In this document: piece by piece, positions 47,226 to 57,735 of the stretch
How the letters are laid out: each line of letters begins with the position of its first letter
How positions within the stretch are numbered: the stretch's first letter is position 1
Assembly (NCBI RefSeq): GCF_947495325.1
Contig: NZ_CANLYK010000002.1
Span: forward strand, 434,001-498,000
Direction of reading: 5' to 3'
DNA: 64,000 bases
Origin: an uncultured Allomuricauda sp.
Lineage (GTDB): Bacteria > Bacteroidota > Bacteroidia > Flavobacteriales > Flavobacteriaceae
Position numbers and translations under genes: made by a program
The notes under the pieces: generated by a model
What the model was told of the DNA's origin: nothing
Databases searched by the model: none
Seen by the model: the letters and a program-made list of their open reading frames with translations, nothing else

Positions 47226-47990
47226 ATGAAATCAATCAAAATACAAAAGGCAGCACAAAGACTACTCATCATTAGTTTGGCTCTTTTATCCGGGTTCTCT
47301 TTTGGACAGCTTAAAAGTAAATCCGTGAAACATTTTGATAAAGTAATTATTAGCCCTCATATAGCTGTAAATTTTGTTGAGGGCACATCTGAGTCTGTTA
47401 CTGTTCATTCAAGTACGGAACCATTGGAAAAATTAAACATAGAAGTTGTTGGAAAGACACTGCGTCTTTACTTGGATGATGCCAAAATGGTTACAAAAGG
47501 AGAAAAAATCAAAAATGATAATTGGAAAGGCAAACAATCAATCTACAAAGGAACGGTGGTTACGGCAACAATAACGTACAAACAACTCAAAGAACTTTCA
47601 TTACGTGGGGAAGAAAAATTTGTTTGTGAGAGTGCGCTAACTGGTTCTGAATTTAAGCTAAAACTCTACGGAGAATCTGAAGTGTACTTAAATGAAGTAG
47701 ATCTAGATAATTTAACAACAAGTATTTATGGGGAAAGTTATTTGGAGGTTAAAAAGGGAGCAGTTGGCAGACAAAAAATAACTGCATATGGCGAAAGCAC
47801 CATCAACACTTTAGAAGCAAATTCTATTGAGACCAAGATAACTGCATATGGTGAAGGAAGCTATCGCGTAGCAGTTTCTGATAGATTAAAAGTAACTGCA
47901 TATGGCGAGGCAATAGTTGCGTATGCAGGTTCGCCCGAAGTAGATAGGGGAATAATAATCGGTGAAGCTGAAATTCAAAAAATAGATTAA
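47226..47990 (+). CDS. Head GIN domain (DUF2807) exported protein of the export operon
   Basis: This 254-residue protein has a signal peptide (LLIISLALLSGFSFGQ), then HFDKVIISPHIAVNFVEG, the head-GIN opening. Five recurring turns of type Y-G-E-(S/G/A) follow (LYGESEVYL, IYGESYLEV, AYGESTINT, AYGEGSYRV, AYGEAIVAY), giving a beta-helix-like stack. Members are common in Bacteroidota envelopes without assigned biochemistry. Its place between the ATPase and the first permease, 3 bp before the latter, suggests a periplasmic part in the same transporter system (inference). Confidence 0.85.
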   Translation: MKSIKIQKAAQRLLIISLALLSGFSFGQLKSKSVKHFDKVIISPHIAVNFVEGTSESVTVHSSTEPLEKLNIEVVGKTLRLYLDDAKMVTKGEKIKNDNWKGKQSIYKGTVVTATITYKQLKELSLRGEEKFVCESALTGSEFKLKLYGESEVYLNEVDLDNLTTSIYGESYLEVKKGAVGRQKITAYGESTINTLEANSIETKITAYGEGSYRVAVSDRLKVTAYGEAIVAYAGSPEVDRGIIIGEAEIQKID

Positions 47991-47993
47991 ATC

Positions 47994-50417
47994 ATGCTTA
48001 AAAATCATATCAAGGTCGCATTCAGATATTTAAAGAACCATTTATCTTTTACTATCATTAATGTATTAGGGCTTACTTTAGGATTCTTTTGCTTTTTCCT
48101 TCTGAATGCCTATGTCTTAAGGGAAACTTCTTTTGATAAAGGCCAAGAAAATGTTTTTAGGTTGCTACAAGAAACAACAGATGAGAATGGTACTACACGA
48201 GAAATAGCACAATCTCCACCCAAAGTTGGTATAGAATCTAGACTTCTTTTTGATGAAATTGAAACCCAGACCCAAATACTATATTTGGGAAGAGCCAATG
48301 TTGGCAATAACCCACAAACAGTGAATCATCAACAAATTGCCGTATTGGATGATGATTTTTTAAATGTTTTTAGTTTCCCCCTCATAGAAGGTACTACCAA
48401 TGGTCTAATAAATCATCCTAATGGTATTATTCTTACCCAAACAATAAAGGAAAACTACTTTGGAAAGCAATCGGCACTCGGTAAAATATTAAAGACCAGC
48501 TATGGTGATTATCCTGTGGTAGGAGTTTTAGAAGATTTTCCGGAAAATTCCCATTTAGAAAACTTAGTTTTCTTCAGTAGTCAAATGGCTTCGGAGGTGG
48601 TTAGTTGGTATACCGATTTTATGTCTGCCAATTGGTCAAGAAACGAGCTTATAACATATTTTAAAGTTTCGCCTAGTGCAGATTTAGCTGCGCTGGGAGA
48701 TAAAATCACCAAACTTGCACAAGAAAACCAACCAAAAGATATCCTTTACAATAGCAGTTTTGCTGTTCAATCTGTTCAGGACATTCATCTATATGAAAAT
48801 GAAGTAGAGGGTGAAATGAATAAAGACAAGGGAAATGGATTCTATGTGAGTTTATTCTTTTGGGTAAGCATCCTTATTTTATTGGTGGCCTGTTTTAACT
48901 ACGCAGGATTGTTGAACATCGCTTTTATAGACAGAGCAAAAGAAATAGGTTTAAGGCAAATTGTAGGGGCTGGGAAACTTAACCTTCTAAAACAATTTTT
49001 GTCTGAAAGCTTATTGTTGATTTCGGCATCAATAATATTGGCTTATGCTTTATTGTGGTTGTTGCAGCCTTTGGTTCAGATTTGGTTTAGTACGACCCTT
49101 AACTTACGGTCAATTCCTTTTAATGGGATTGTTATCATGGTGGTATCCGGGTTATTTCTTGGGCTCCTATCCGTGGCTTATCCGTTTTGGCTTATCATAA
49201 GATCAGGGGTGTCATCCTCTATAAAAAGTACAATATCCTTAAACTCCAAATTGCCTTTTAGAAGATTTATGCTCACGTTTCAGTTCATAGCTGTTATTGT
49301 ATTTATTACCGCGTCTTTGGTTTTTAACAAGCAAATGGATTTTTTAAAAAACAGAGAGCTTGGGTTTAAAAAAGAAGGCTTGGCCACTGTGGATATAAAC
49401 AGTAGAATTTTAAGAAATCAGTTTGAAGCTATTAAAACTGAATTTTCAAGAATTCCAGAAGTTCAGTCCGTTAGTGTTAGTTCAAGGGTTCCTGGAGAAT
49501 GGAAAAACATACCAACGGTAAAGACGAAACGAAACGGTCAGTCCCTTGCAGAGGCAAAGGACATGTTGTTCATGGGCGCCGACAAAGACTTTCTCAAGAC
49601 CTTTAATATCAAATTATTGGATGGCACAAATTTTAAAGGCGCTCCATCAGATAGTTCCAAGGTGTTTATTAATCAAGCAGCCGTAATTGCATTAGGGTTG
49701 GAAAACCCCATAGGTGAAATGATCAGCATCCCGGCCGTTAACTATGGTGGAAGTAATCGGAACTTAAACCAACCTTTTATTGTCCAAGTTGCAGGTGTTT
49801 TAGAAGATTTTCAAATTGAAGATTTTAGAACAAACATAAAACCCCTTGTTATGGGCAACTGGAACAATCCAATACACTCCATTGACTATTACACATTGAA
49901 AATTAAAACGTCAGACTGGTCAAAAACAATGATTGCACTTAAAAAAGTTAACGATTCTTTTGACCCTAAAACTCCCATAGAGTTTAATGTTTTGGATGAC
50001 AAATTTGCCCGGTTTTTTGAACGAGATATGGAACATTTTAAACTACTGAATTTCTTTTCCATTATAGTGGTTTTACTTTCCTGTATGGGCCTTTTTGCAA
50101 TGAGCGCATTTGTTGCAAAAAGTAGGACCAAGGAAATTGGGATTAGAAAAGTATTGGGCTCAAGTGTTTTACAATTACAGTACCTATTATCGAAGGATTT
50201 TGTGAGGTTGATGTTGGTAGGCCTAATTGTGGCAACTCCACTAACCTGGTATGCCTTGCAAACTTGGTTATCAGATTTTGCATATCACATAGATTTTAAA
50301 TGGTGGATGGTAGCCATAGGTGGATGTATTTGTTTTTCATTGACCATTGTAACCGTGAGTTTTCAATCTATAAAAGCCGCAATTGCTAATCCGATAAAAA
50401 GTTTAAGAACCGAATGA
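47994..50417 (+). CDS. MacB/FtsX-type ABC permease 1
   Basis: This 807-residue permease has the Bacteroidota double layout: N-terminal helix (about 18-42), periplasmic MacB core domain, FtsX helices (about 280-400), a middle helix (about 425), a second periplasmic domain and a second FtsX block (about 685-800). It is the most diverged of the series. Its first FtsX segment reads CFNYAGLLNIAFIDRAKEIGLRQ rather than the NLSTA pattern of its paralogues. The second keeps SRTKEIGIRKVLGS, the coupling-helix region that contacts the ATPase. The C-terminus is NPIKSLRTE. It starts 3 bp after the DUF2807 gene. Confidence 0.92.
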   Translation: MLKNHIKVAFRYLKNHLSFTIINVLGLTLGFFCFFLLNAYVLRETSFDKGQENVFRLLQETTDENGTTREIAQSPPKVGIESRLLFDEIETQTQILYLGRANVGNNPQTVNHQQIAVLDDDFLNVFSFPLIEGTTNGLINHPNGIILTQTIKENYFGKQSALGKILKTSYGDYPVVGVLEDFPENSHLENLVFFSSQMASEVVSWYTDFMSANWSRNELITYFKVSPSADLAALGDKITKLAQENQPKDILYNSSFAVQSVQDIHLYENEVEGEMNKDKGNGFYVSLFFWVSILILLVACFNYAGLLNIAFIDRAKEIGLRQIVGAGKLNLLKQFLSESLLLISASIILAYALLWLLQPLVQIWFSTTLNLRSIPFNGIVIMVVSGLFLGLLSVAYPFWLIIRSGVSSSIKSTISLNSKLPFRRFMLTFQFIAVIVFITASLVFNKQMDFLKNRELGFKKEGLATVDINSRILRNQFEAIKTEFSRIPEVQSVSVSSRVPGEWKNIPTVKTKRNGQSLAEAKDMLFMGADKDFLKTFNIKLLDGTNFKGAPSDSSKVFINQAAVIALGLENPIGEMISIPAVNYGGSNRNLNQPFIVQVAGVLEDFQIEDFRTNIKPLVMGNWNNPIHSIDYYTLKIKTSDWSKTMIALKKVNDSFDPKTPIEFNVLDDKFARFFERDMEHFKLLNFFSIIVVLLSCMGLFAMSAFVAKSRTKEIGIRKVLGSSVLQLQYLLSKDFVRLMLVGLIVATPLTWYALQTWLSDFAYHIDFKWWMVAIGGCICFSLTIVTVSFQSIKAAIANPIKSLRTE

Positions 50418-50432
50418 AAAATTAACTAGATT

Positions 50433-52817
50433 ATGCTTAGGAACTATATCAGAATTGCTTGGAGAAATTTATTAAAACGAAAAGTATTTACCGCTATTAA
50501 CATTTTAGGGCTGGCTATTGGTTTTGGTAGCAGTATCCTAATCTATTTGTTTCTAAGCTATCATCTTTCCTTTGATGGATTCCATAATCATTCTAATCGG
50601 ATTTACAGGATGGTTACCGAAGAGCACCGTGATTTAATTGATTATGAAGCCAGTGTGCCGCCGGCATTTGCAAAAACATTTCGCGAAGACTATGATTATG
50701 CGGATTATGTGGCAAAGATGGTGCAACAAGGTGGGTTGATCATGGATGTGGAAAGAAATGGTTCTACGGATAAATTTAAAGAAGACATAGCCTTTGTTGA
50801 AGAAGATTTTTTTAAAATCTTCAATTTTCCTTTGCTTGATGGCAGCAACACCATATCACTTTCTGCACCTAATACCGCTGTAATAACGGAGACAGTTGCC
50901 AATAGAATGTATGGAAAAACTAATGTCATTGGCGAGACGTTTATTTTGCAAAATGATAAAATCATTGAAATTACAGGAGTTTTAAAAGCATTGCCAAAAA
51001 CCACTTTTCTGGAAAATGAGGTTTTCATTTCCTTTAACAATCTTGAAGATTTTTTTGGATTTGCTGCCAAAGAATCCTGGGGTGGGATTACAAGTAATTT
51101 ACAATGTTTTGCCTTGTTAAAACAAAACCAGAATGTTTCCCATATTGAGACTGCCCTTCTGGAGCTCCCCAAAGAACACAGACCAGAAAGCAAGAATAAG
51201 CATGTCTATAAATTACAACCCTTGTCAGACATGCACTTTAATCCATTGTATGGAGGATTAGACCCTATGCTTTTATGGGTTTTTGCCATAATAGGTTTAT
51301 TCTTAATTACCATAGCATGTATAAATTTTATAAATATTTCTACTGCTCAGGCTTTTTATCGTTCTAAGGAAATAGGAATCCGTAAAGTGTTGGGAAGCTT
51401 TAAACAACATCTGTTTTGGCAGTTTCTGTCTGAAACCTTTGTCATTAGTTTGTTTGCCATTCTTTTGGGAGGCGCTTTGGCTCTAGTATTTTTGCCTTCC
51501 TTTAACGCCCTTTTTGAATTAAAATTATCTTGGAAAGACCTTTTAGACTTTAGATTTTTCGGATTTTTATTTTTGATTCTAGCTCTGGTTTCCCTTTTAT
51601 CCGGAAGTTACCCGGGAATATTAATGTCCCGTATTGTTCCGGTGCTAGCGCTCAAAGGAAAGCTTAGTCACAATGATACGGGTGGAACAACAACAAGAAA
51701 AGTATTGGTGGTAGCACAATTTGCCATCTCAATAACACTTATTGCAGCAACATTCATAATTTCCAGACAAATTGATTATGCAGTTTATACAGATTTAGGT
51801 TTTGATAAGGAATCAATGGTAATGGTTGAAGTTCCCTCCGACCTTGAACCAGTCCAATTTGAAAGCTTAAAAAATAGATTGAGCCAAATTCCAGGCGTGC
51901 AAAATGTTTCTGCATGCTTGAGTAGTCCAGGTGCGGCTGAAAACAATTGGGGCACTAATGTAAAATACCATACCAACCCAGAGGTTGAAGAGTTTAATAT
52001 ACAGGCTAAAATAGGTGATGAGAATTACCTAAACACTTTTGGCATCCCGCTTGTGGCAGGAAGAAACTTCTTTAAAAGTGATTCTATAACTGAAGTATTG
52101 GTAAATGAAGCCTTCGGAGACAAGCTTGGAATTTCCAAATCCGAAGATTTGCTGGGGAAAAAGCTTTGGGCAAATGGCGGTAGTGTTAATGGAACCATTG
52201 TTGGTGTGGTAAGCAATTTTCACGATTCAGATTTTACCGAGGAAATCAAGCCAGCCTTTATTGCTGCAAACAATAATTGGTATGGGGAAATTGCTCTTAA
52301 AATCAATCATGTAAATACAAAATCAACATTGGACCAAATAGGGACAACATGGTCTGAAACTTTTACAGGATATATTTTTGAATACCGTTTTCTAGACGAG
52401 CGCGTAGCTGAACTGTATGAAACCGAACAACGCTATTTATCACTTTCCAAAGTATTTTCTGGCCTTGCCATCTTAATAGGTTGTCTTGGTTTATACGGGT
52501 TAATCTTATTTTTTGTGGGCCAACGCACTAAAGAAATTGGAATCCGTAAGGTCTTGGGAAGCAGCATAATCCACATTTTGACTTTATTTACAACAGACTT
52601 TTTTAAACTTATTCTTGTTGCAGGTGCATTGGCTACCCCAATAGCGTGGTATTTAATGGAGCAATGGCTTCAAGGATATGCTTACCGTGTAGAAATTCAT
52701 TGGTGGATGTTTGCCTTGGCCATTGTTTCAATTATGGCCATAACCCTAATAACAATAAGTTATCAAACTTTAAAAGTAGCCATAGCAAACCCTATAAAAA
52801 GCTTAAGAACCGAATAA
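50433..52817 (+). CDS. MacB/FtsX-type ABC permease 2
   Basis: The product is 794 residues, with two MacB-core/FtsX halves. N-terminal IRIAWRNLLKRKVFTAINIL leads into the first helix. FtsX-1 contains NFINISTAQAFYRSKEIGIRK, FtsX-2 contains GQRTKEIGIRKVLGS, and the end is NPIKSLRTE. A ~15-nt leader AAAATTAACTAGATT separates it from gene 1 and closely resembles the leader of gene 3, suggesting that genes 2 and 3 arose by tandem duplication. The ATPase must come from elsewhere, most simply the operon's single LolD-type protein. Confidence 0.92.
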   Translation: MLRNYIRIAWRNLLKRKVFTAINILGLAIGFGSSILIYLFLSYHLSFDGFHNHSNRIYRMVTEEHRDLIDYEASVPPAFAKTFREDYDYADYVAKMVQQGGLIMDVERNGSTDKFKEDIAFVEEDFFKIFNFPLLDGSNTISLSAPNTAVITETVANRMYGKTNVIGETFILQNDKIIEITGVLKALPKTTFLENEVFISFNNLEDFFGFAAKESWGGITSNLQCFALLKQNQNVSHIETALLELPKEHRPESKNKHVYKLQPLSDMHFNPLYGGLDPMLLWVFAIIGLFLITIACINFINISTAQAFYRSKEIGIRKVLGSFKQHLFWQFLSETFVISLFAILLGGALALVFLPSFNALFELKLSWKDLLDFRFFGFLFLILALVSLLSGSYPGILMSRIVPVLALKGKLSHNDTGGTTTRKVLVVAQFAISITLIAATFIISRQIDYAVYTDLGFDKESMVMVEVPSDLEPVQFESLKNRLSQIPGVQNVSACLSSPGAAENNWGTNVKYHTNPEVEEFNIQAKIGDENYLNTFGIPLVAGRNFFKSDSITEVLVNEAFGDKLGISKSEDLLGKKLWANGGSVNGTIVGVVSNFHDSDFTEEIKPAFIAANNNWYGEIALKINHVNTKSTLDQIGTTWSETFTGYIFEYRFLDERVAELYETEQRYLSLSKVFSGLAILIGCLGLYGLILFFVGQRTKEIGIRKVLGSSIIHILTLFTTDFFKLILVAGALATPIAWYLMEQWLQGYAYRVEIHWWMFALAIVSIMAITLITISYQTLKVAIANPIKSLRTE

Positions 52818-52831
52818 AAAATTAGCTGATC

Positions 52832-55231
52832 ATGCTTAAGAATTATCTAAAAATCGCTTGGCGGAACATTGTAAAGAACAAAGTTTATTCTATAATCAAT
52901 ATTGGTGGACTCGCCATAGGTTTAGGCTGCTTCTTACTCATTACTCTTTATATAATCAAAGAACTCTCCTATGATAGCTATCATGAAAAAGGAGATCAGA
53001 TTTATAGGGTATTGCACCATAGCAATTTGGAAGACACCTCAAGCGCTTGGGTTTGGGGCAATGCTCCTGTGGGCCCTGCATTAAAAGCCGATTTTCCAGA
53101 AATACTTGAAAAAGTCCAGTTTTCTGGTCAGTCAGCCATTCTATTAAAATATGGGGAGAATGCTTTTCAAGAGAACGATTGCTTTTATGCGGATGCGGCG
53201 GCTTTTGACGTATTTAGTTGGCCTTTGATTTCAGGTGACCCAGCAACGGCTTTGGAAGCGCCATATTCCATAGTGATTACCGAAACTACTGCTAAGAAGT
53301 ACTTTGGTAACCAAGACCCCCTTGGAAAGTCAATTGAAGGCGTTGGTGGCCGAGCCAATGATGGAAACTACACAGTAACTGGAGTGATGAAGGATATTCC
53401 TGAAAATTCTCATTTTTCATTTGATGTACTCATGTCCATGGGCAGTTTTTACCAATCGAACCCAAACATTTTTGATTGGTGGGGGTATGTCGATTTTTAT
53501 ACATATTTATTAGTATCCAAGAATTTTGATGAAAAAGTATTCAACTCAAAAATTCCTTCTTTTTTGGAGAAGCATATCGAGGAAACTTCCGATGAGAACT
53601 TCTACAATATTTCATTGGAGTCTCTTGGTAATATATACTTGCATTCCAAAGCGGATCGCCAGCCTGGGATTATAGGAAGTCTTTCCAACATTTACATTTT
53701 TGCCATTATCGGCCTTTTTATTTTGATCATCGCATGTATCAACTTCATGAACCTATCTACTGCAAGATCATTGGAAAGGGCTAAAGAAGTTGGTGTAAGA
53801 AAAGTAATTGGCGCAAATAGAAAGGGGCTTATTTATCAGTTTTTTGGAGAATCGTTGGTCTTGGTTTTATTGTCTTCTGTATTAGGTTTACTATTAGTTT
53901 TTTTGGCTTTACCATGGATGTCAACCCTAACAGGATTACGTTTTTATACCCATGATGTAATCGAAATAAAATTACTGTTGTTCTTTTTTGGGACCGCGAT
54001 ACTTACAGCTTTTTTATCAGGCAGTTACCCCGCGCTTATCTTATCAGGTTTTAAGCCGGTAAGTATTTTAAGGGGCACCTTTAGAAAATCACCTCAAGGA
54101 GCCAATTTAAGAAAAGGACTGGTCATTTTTCAGTTTAGCCTTTCCATCGCCTTGATTGCAAGTACCATAATTGTATACAATCAACTGGGGTATCTATTCA
54201 ACAAGGATATGGGCTTTGATAAAGAGCAACAGTTGGTGCTTGATTTTAACTGGGATCAAGATGTAATCTCGAATATGGAGACCATAAAGAGCGAGTTCAA
54301 AGCAATGCCCAATGTTACTTCAGTTTCCATGTCAAGAACCGTTCCTGGAAGTCACTTCCCCGCAGCAGGGACTACTGTGGAAATAGCTTCCGGAGAAATG
54401 AAAACTTTTAGCCCATATATCTATGAGGTAGATAATGATTTCATACCACATTATAATATAGAAATGGTTGCGGGCAGGGCATTTTCACGAGACTTTCCTA
54501 CGGATAGTATTGGTTCTTTGGTCATCAATGAAGCAGCAGTAAAAGCTTTTGGGTATTCTGAACCCAATGAGATTATTGGCAAAAAATTTGATCAGTGGGG
54601 AAGACAAGGTACTATTATTGGTGTGGCCAAAGATTTTAATTACTTGTCCCTACATGAAGAGATAGCTCCCTTGACATTGAGACAGGTGCCCTACGGACAG
54701 TATTTTTCATTAAAACTTAGCTCCAATGACTATTATACCACTGTTTCAAAGATTCGTCAAAAATGGGCTGACCTAGTACCTCATCGACCATTTTTATACA
54801 GCTTTTTGGATACGTCCTTTAATGAACAATATCAGGCAGATATTAGATTTAGAAAACTCTTTACCATTTTCTCATTTCTCACCATATTCATTGCTTGTTT
54901 GGGACTTTTTGGCTTAGTTACCTACAGTGCGCTGCAACGAACCAAGGAAATTGGTATTCGAAAAGTATTGGGGGCTGAAGTAACCAATATCATTGCTTTA
55001 ATATCCAAAGATTTTATCAAACTTGTTGGAGTGGCTCTTATTGTTGCCATCCCTTTTTCTTGGTTTGCTATGGATCAATGGCTTAATGATTTTGCCTACC
55101 GAATTGAAATACAATGGTGGGTTTTTGTACTTGCCGGAATGTTGGCCTTGTTCATTACTTTTTTCACAATCAGTTTTCAAGCCATAAAAGCGGCCCTTGT
55201 CAACCCTATAAAAAGTTTACGTACAGAATGA
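52832..55231 (+). CDS. MacB/FtsX-type ABC permease 3
   Basis: The product is 799 residues. LKIAWRNIVKNKVYSIINIG starts the protein. FtsX-1 has NFMNLSTARSLERAKEVGVRK with an R-K-V-I-G-A continuation, the GSYPALILSGFKPVSILRG turn precedes the middle helix, and FtsX-2 has LQRTKEIGIRKVLGA. It ends NPIKSLRTE. It shares its short upstream leader with gene 2. The periplasmic domains differ more from the paralogues than the membrane segments do, as expected if each samples a different ligand. Confidence 0.92.
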   Translation: MLKNYLKIAWRNIVKNKVYSIINIGGLAIGLGCFLLITLYIIKELSYDSYHEKGDQIYRVLHHSNLEDTSSAWVWGNAPVGPALKADFPEILEKVQFSGQSAILLKYGENAFQENDCFYADAAAFDVFSWPLISGDPATALEAPYSIVITETTAKKYFGNQDPLGKSIEGVGGRANDGNYTVTGVMKDIPENSHFSFDVLMSMGSFYQSNPNIFDWWGYVDFYTYLLVSKNFDEKVFNSKIPSFLEKHIEETSDENFYNISLESLGNIYLHSKADRQPGIIGSLSNIYIFAIIGLFILIIACINFMNLSTARSLERAKEVGVRKVIGANRKGLIYQFFGESLVLVLLSSVLGLLLVFLALPWMSTLTGLRFYTHDVIEIKLLLFFFGTAILTAFLSGSYPALILSGFKPVSILRGTFRKSPQGANLRKGLVIFQFSLSIALIASTIIVYNQLGYLFNKDMGFDKEQQLVLDFNWDQDVISNMETIKSEFKAMPNVTSVSMSRTVPGSHFPAAGTTVEIASGEMKTFSPYIYEVDNDFIPHYNIEMVAGRAFSRDFPTDSIGSLVINEAAVKAFGYSEPNEIIGKKFDQWGRQGTIIGVAKDFNYLSLHEEIAPLTLRQVPYGQYFSLKLSSNDYYTTVSKIRQKWADLVPHRPFLYSFLDTSFNEQYQADIRFRKLFTIFSFLTIFIACLGLFGLVTYSALQRTKEIGIRKVLGAEVTNIIALISKDFIKLVGVALIVAIPFSWFAMDQWLNDFAYRIEIQWWVFVLAGMLALFITFFTISFQAIKAALVNPIKSLRTE

Positions 55232-55278
55232 AGATAAACTCATGTTGAACTTGTTTCAGCATCAAAAAACGAAGTATC

Positions 55279-57714
55279 ATGATCAAAAGTTATATAAAAG
55301 CGGCTTGGAGAAGTCTTTTAAAGAACAAAGGATTCACCTTTATCAATGTGGTTGGACTTAGTATAGGTGTTGCGGCATGTATTCTAATTTCAGTTTACAT
55401 AATTCATGAAAACAGCTATGACAAGGATGTGGCCAATTCCTCAAATATTTATAGGATGGTCAACCGGTATATAAACGAGGGTCGTCTAGAAGACGGAGTC
55501 CATTTTTCTGCCAATACCGCATCAACCGTGCTCAATGATTTTGCTGAGGTGGAAAATTCGGGACGCCTTATGGATAATGGCCTTTTTTATGGTGCTGGCA
55601 GCAATGAAATCAGAATAGACGGAGAGCAAATGCAGCACCATGAAGATGGTTTTAGTTATGCTGATCAGAGTATCATTGAAATCATGGACATAAAAATGAT
55701 TCATGGCGAAGCCTCTTCCGCGCTTGATGAACCGAACACCATCGTTATCTCAAAAACCATATCTGAAAAATACTTTGGAAAAAGCAATCCAATTGGAAAG
55801 TCTATTTATCTCAATGGAAATAATGATGAACCCTTTCGCATCAATGGGGTAATGGATGATTTTGCAAGCAACTCACATTTGGATTATGATTTCCTACTTA
55901 CTATGGAAGGCGTTGAGTTTGGTGAAGGAGAGCAAACACGATGGGTACAGAATAACTACTACACTTATGTGGTTTTTCGAAATGATACAAACGTAGCGGA
56001 TTTTGAAGAAAAGATGTCCAATAGTATAATCAATAACTACTTGGTCCCAGCATATAAATCTGCAGGCTTTGTGCTTCCTGAGAATTTCCAAGAGAAGTTT
56101 TTCATTAAGCTACAACCTTTGACGGACATCAATCTTTATTCCAAGAATATTGTTTTTGAAGCTAGCAAAAGAAACGATATTAAGATCATCTGGATTTTCG
56201 GAATCGTAGCCTTGTTCATTTTAGTCATTGCCAGCATCAATTTTGTAAACCTGTCTACCGCAAAATCGGCGAACAGAGCCAGAGAAGTTGGTGTACGTAA
56301 AGTGGTTGGTTCTTCCAAAGGCCATCTCATTGGACAATTTTTGACAGAGTCAATCTTAATTTCTTTGATTTCTTTCGCTTTGGGGCTTTTACTCTCTTGG
56401 ATGATGATGCCTATTTTCAGGGATATGTCCGGTAAAGAATTGATTCTTCCTTTTTCAAATAGCACTTTTTTACCAGGTGTTTTTGTTGCCGCAATTGTGG
56501 TTGGAGTCCTTGCAGGAATATACCCCTCTTTTTATCTATCACGATTCCGTCCCGTAGTGGTGTTAAAAGGAAAACTTAGTTCTGGTAGTAAATCCAGCTC
56601 ATTACGGAGCAGTCTTGTTGTTTTTCAGTTCACCATATCCATAATTTTAATCATAGGTACGCTCATAGTGAACCAACAGATGGACTTTGTGTTGAATTCC
56701 AAAATAGGTTTTGAAAAAGACCAGGTAATACAACTTTATGGTACTAATATGTTAGGAGATAGAATAAGCACCTTTAAGGATGAACTCAAAAATATGCCCG
56801 GTGTAAAAAATGTGAGTATTAGTGATTACCTGCCCATTGAAAATACTAAAAGAAACGGCAATAGTTTTGTAAACGAAGGGAAGGACAATATAGATGAGAC
56901 TATTCCCGGTCAAGCTTGGGTAATAGATGAAGATTATTTGGCCACCTTGGGGATGAAATTGGTAGAAGGAAGAAATTTTTCCGAAGAGCGCAGCACCGAT
57001 GACCGTGCAGTGATCATTAATCAAACCTTGGCCAATAAACTCTTACTGGACGAACCTCTTGGGAAAAGAATATCCAGATACGGGACACTTTATGAAGTTA
57101 TCGGAGTTGTAGAAGATTTTAATTTCAACTCCATGAAGCAAAAAGTTGAACCCCTTTGTTTCTTTAGAGGAATAAGCCCATCCATAATTTCCATTAAGGC
57201 CAACACCGGGGATATTGCCGCTCTTTTAAATGGTATTGAGCAGAAATGGGATGTGTTTTCACCAAACATGGCGGTGCGCTATAGCTTTATGAACGATTCC
57301 TTTGCCAAAATGTATGACAATGTGAGTAGAATACGAACCATTTTTCTCTCGTTTTCCATTCTGGCAATTCTCGTGGCCTGTCTTGGTCTTTTTGCACTGT
57401 CGGCATTTATGGTGGAACAACGGAAAAAGGAAATCAGCATTCGTATGGTACTTGGAGCATCCTTCAAAAATATCTATAGCTTGTTGAGTGTTAATTTCTT
57501 AAAACTTGTTGGTGTATCTATTATCATGGCCATTCCTGTAGGATGGTATGTGATGAGTCGTTGGCTTGAAGATTTTGCATACCGGATATCCTTGGATTGG
57601 ACCATGTTTGTGGTTGCCGGTATAATTGCACTAATCATTGCCATTTTCACCATTAGTTATCAGTCGATTAGTGCCGCATTAATTCAACCTTTAAAAAGTT
57701 TACGTTCAGAATAA
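55279..57714 (+). CDS. MacB/FtsX-type ABC permease 4
   Basis: The product is 811 residues. YIKAAWRSLLKNKGFTFINV leads into helix 1. FtsX-1 is NFVNLSTAKSANRAREVGVRK. FtsX-2 differs slightly (VEQRKKEISIRMVLGA), with Ser and Met replacing the usual Gly and Lys of K-E-I-G-I-R-K. The end is QPLKSLRSE. The 47-bp leader carries the ATCAAAAAACGA motif 6 bp ahead of the ATG, as in genes 6 and 7 and the DUF2807 gene. Confidence 0.92.
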   Translation: MIKSYIKAAWRSLLKNKGFTFINVVGLSIGVAACILISVYIIHENSYDKDVANSSNIYRMVNRYINEGRLEDGVHFSANTASTVLNDFAEVENSGRLMDNGLFYGAGSNEIRIDGEQMQHHEDGFSYADQSIIEIMDIKMIHGEASSALDEPNTIVISKTISEKYFGKSNPIGKSIYLNGNNDEPFRINGVMDDFASNSHLDYDFLLTMEGVEFGEGEQTRWVQNNYYTYVVFRNDTNVADFEEKMSNSIINNYLVPAYKSAGFVLPENFQEKFFIKLQPLTDINLYSKNIVFEASKRNDIKIIWIFGIVALFILVIASINFVNLSTAKSANRAREVGVRKVVGSSKGHLIGQFLTESILISLISFALGLLLSWMMMPIFRDMSGKELILPFSNSTFLPGVFVAAIVVGVLAGIYPSFYLSRFRPVVVLKGKLSSGSKSSSLRSSLVVFQFTISIILIIGTLIVNQQMDFVLNSKIGFEKDQVIQLYGTNMLGDRISTFKDELKNMPGVKNVSISDYLPIENTKRNGNSFVNEGKDNIDETIPGQAWVIDEDYLATLGMKLVEGRNFSEERSTDDRAVIINQTLANKLLLDEPLGKRISRYGTLYEVIGVVEDFNFNSMKQKVEPLCFFRGISPSIISIKANTGDIAALLNGIEQKWDVFSPNMAVRYSFMNDSFAKMYDNVSRIRTIFLSFSILAILVACLGLFALSAFMVEQRKKEISIRMVLGASFKNIYSLLSVNFLKLVGVSIIMAIPVGWYVMSRWLEDFAYRISLDWTMFVVAGIIALIIAIFTISYQSISAALIQPLKSLRSE

Positions 57715-57735
57715 TCATATCAAAAAAACAAAATC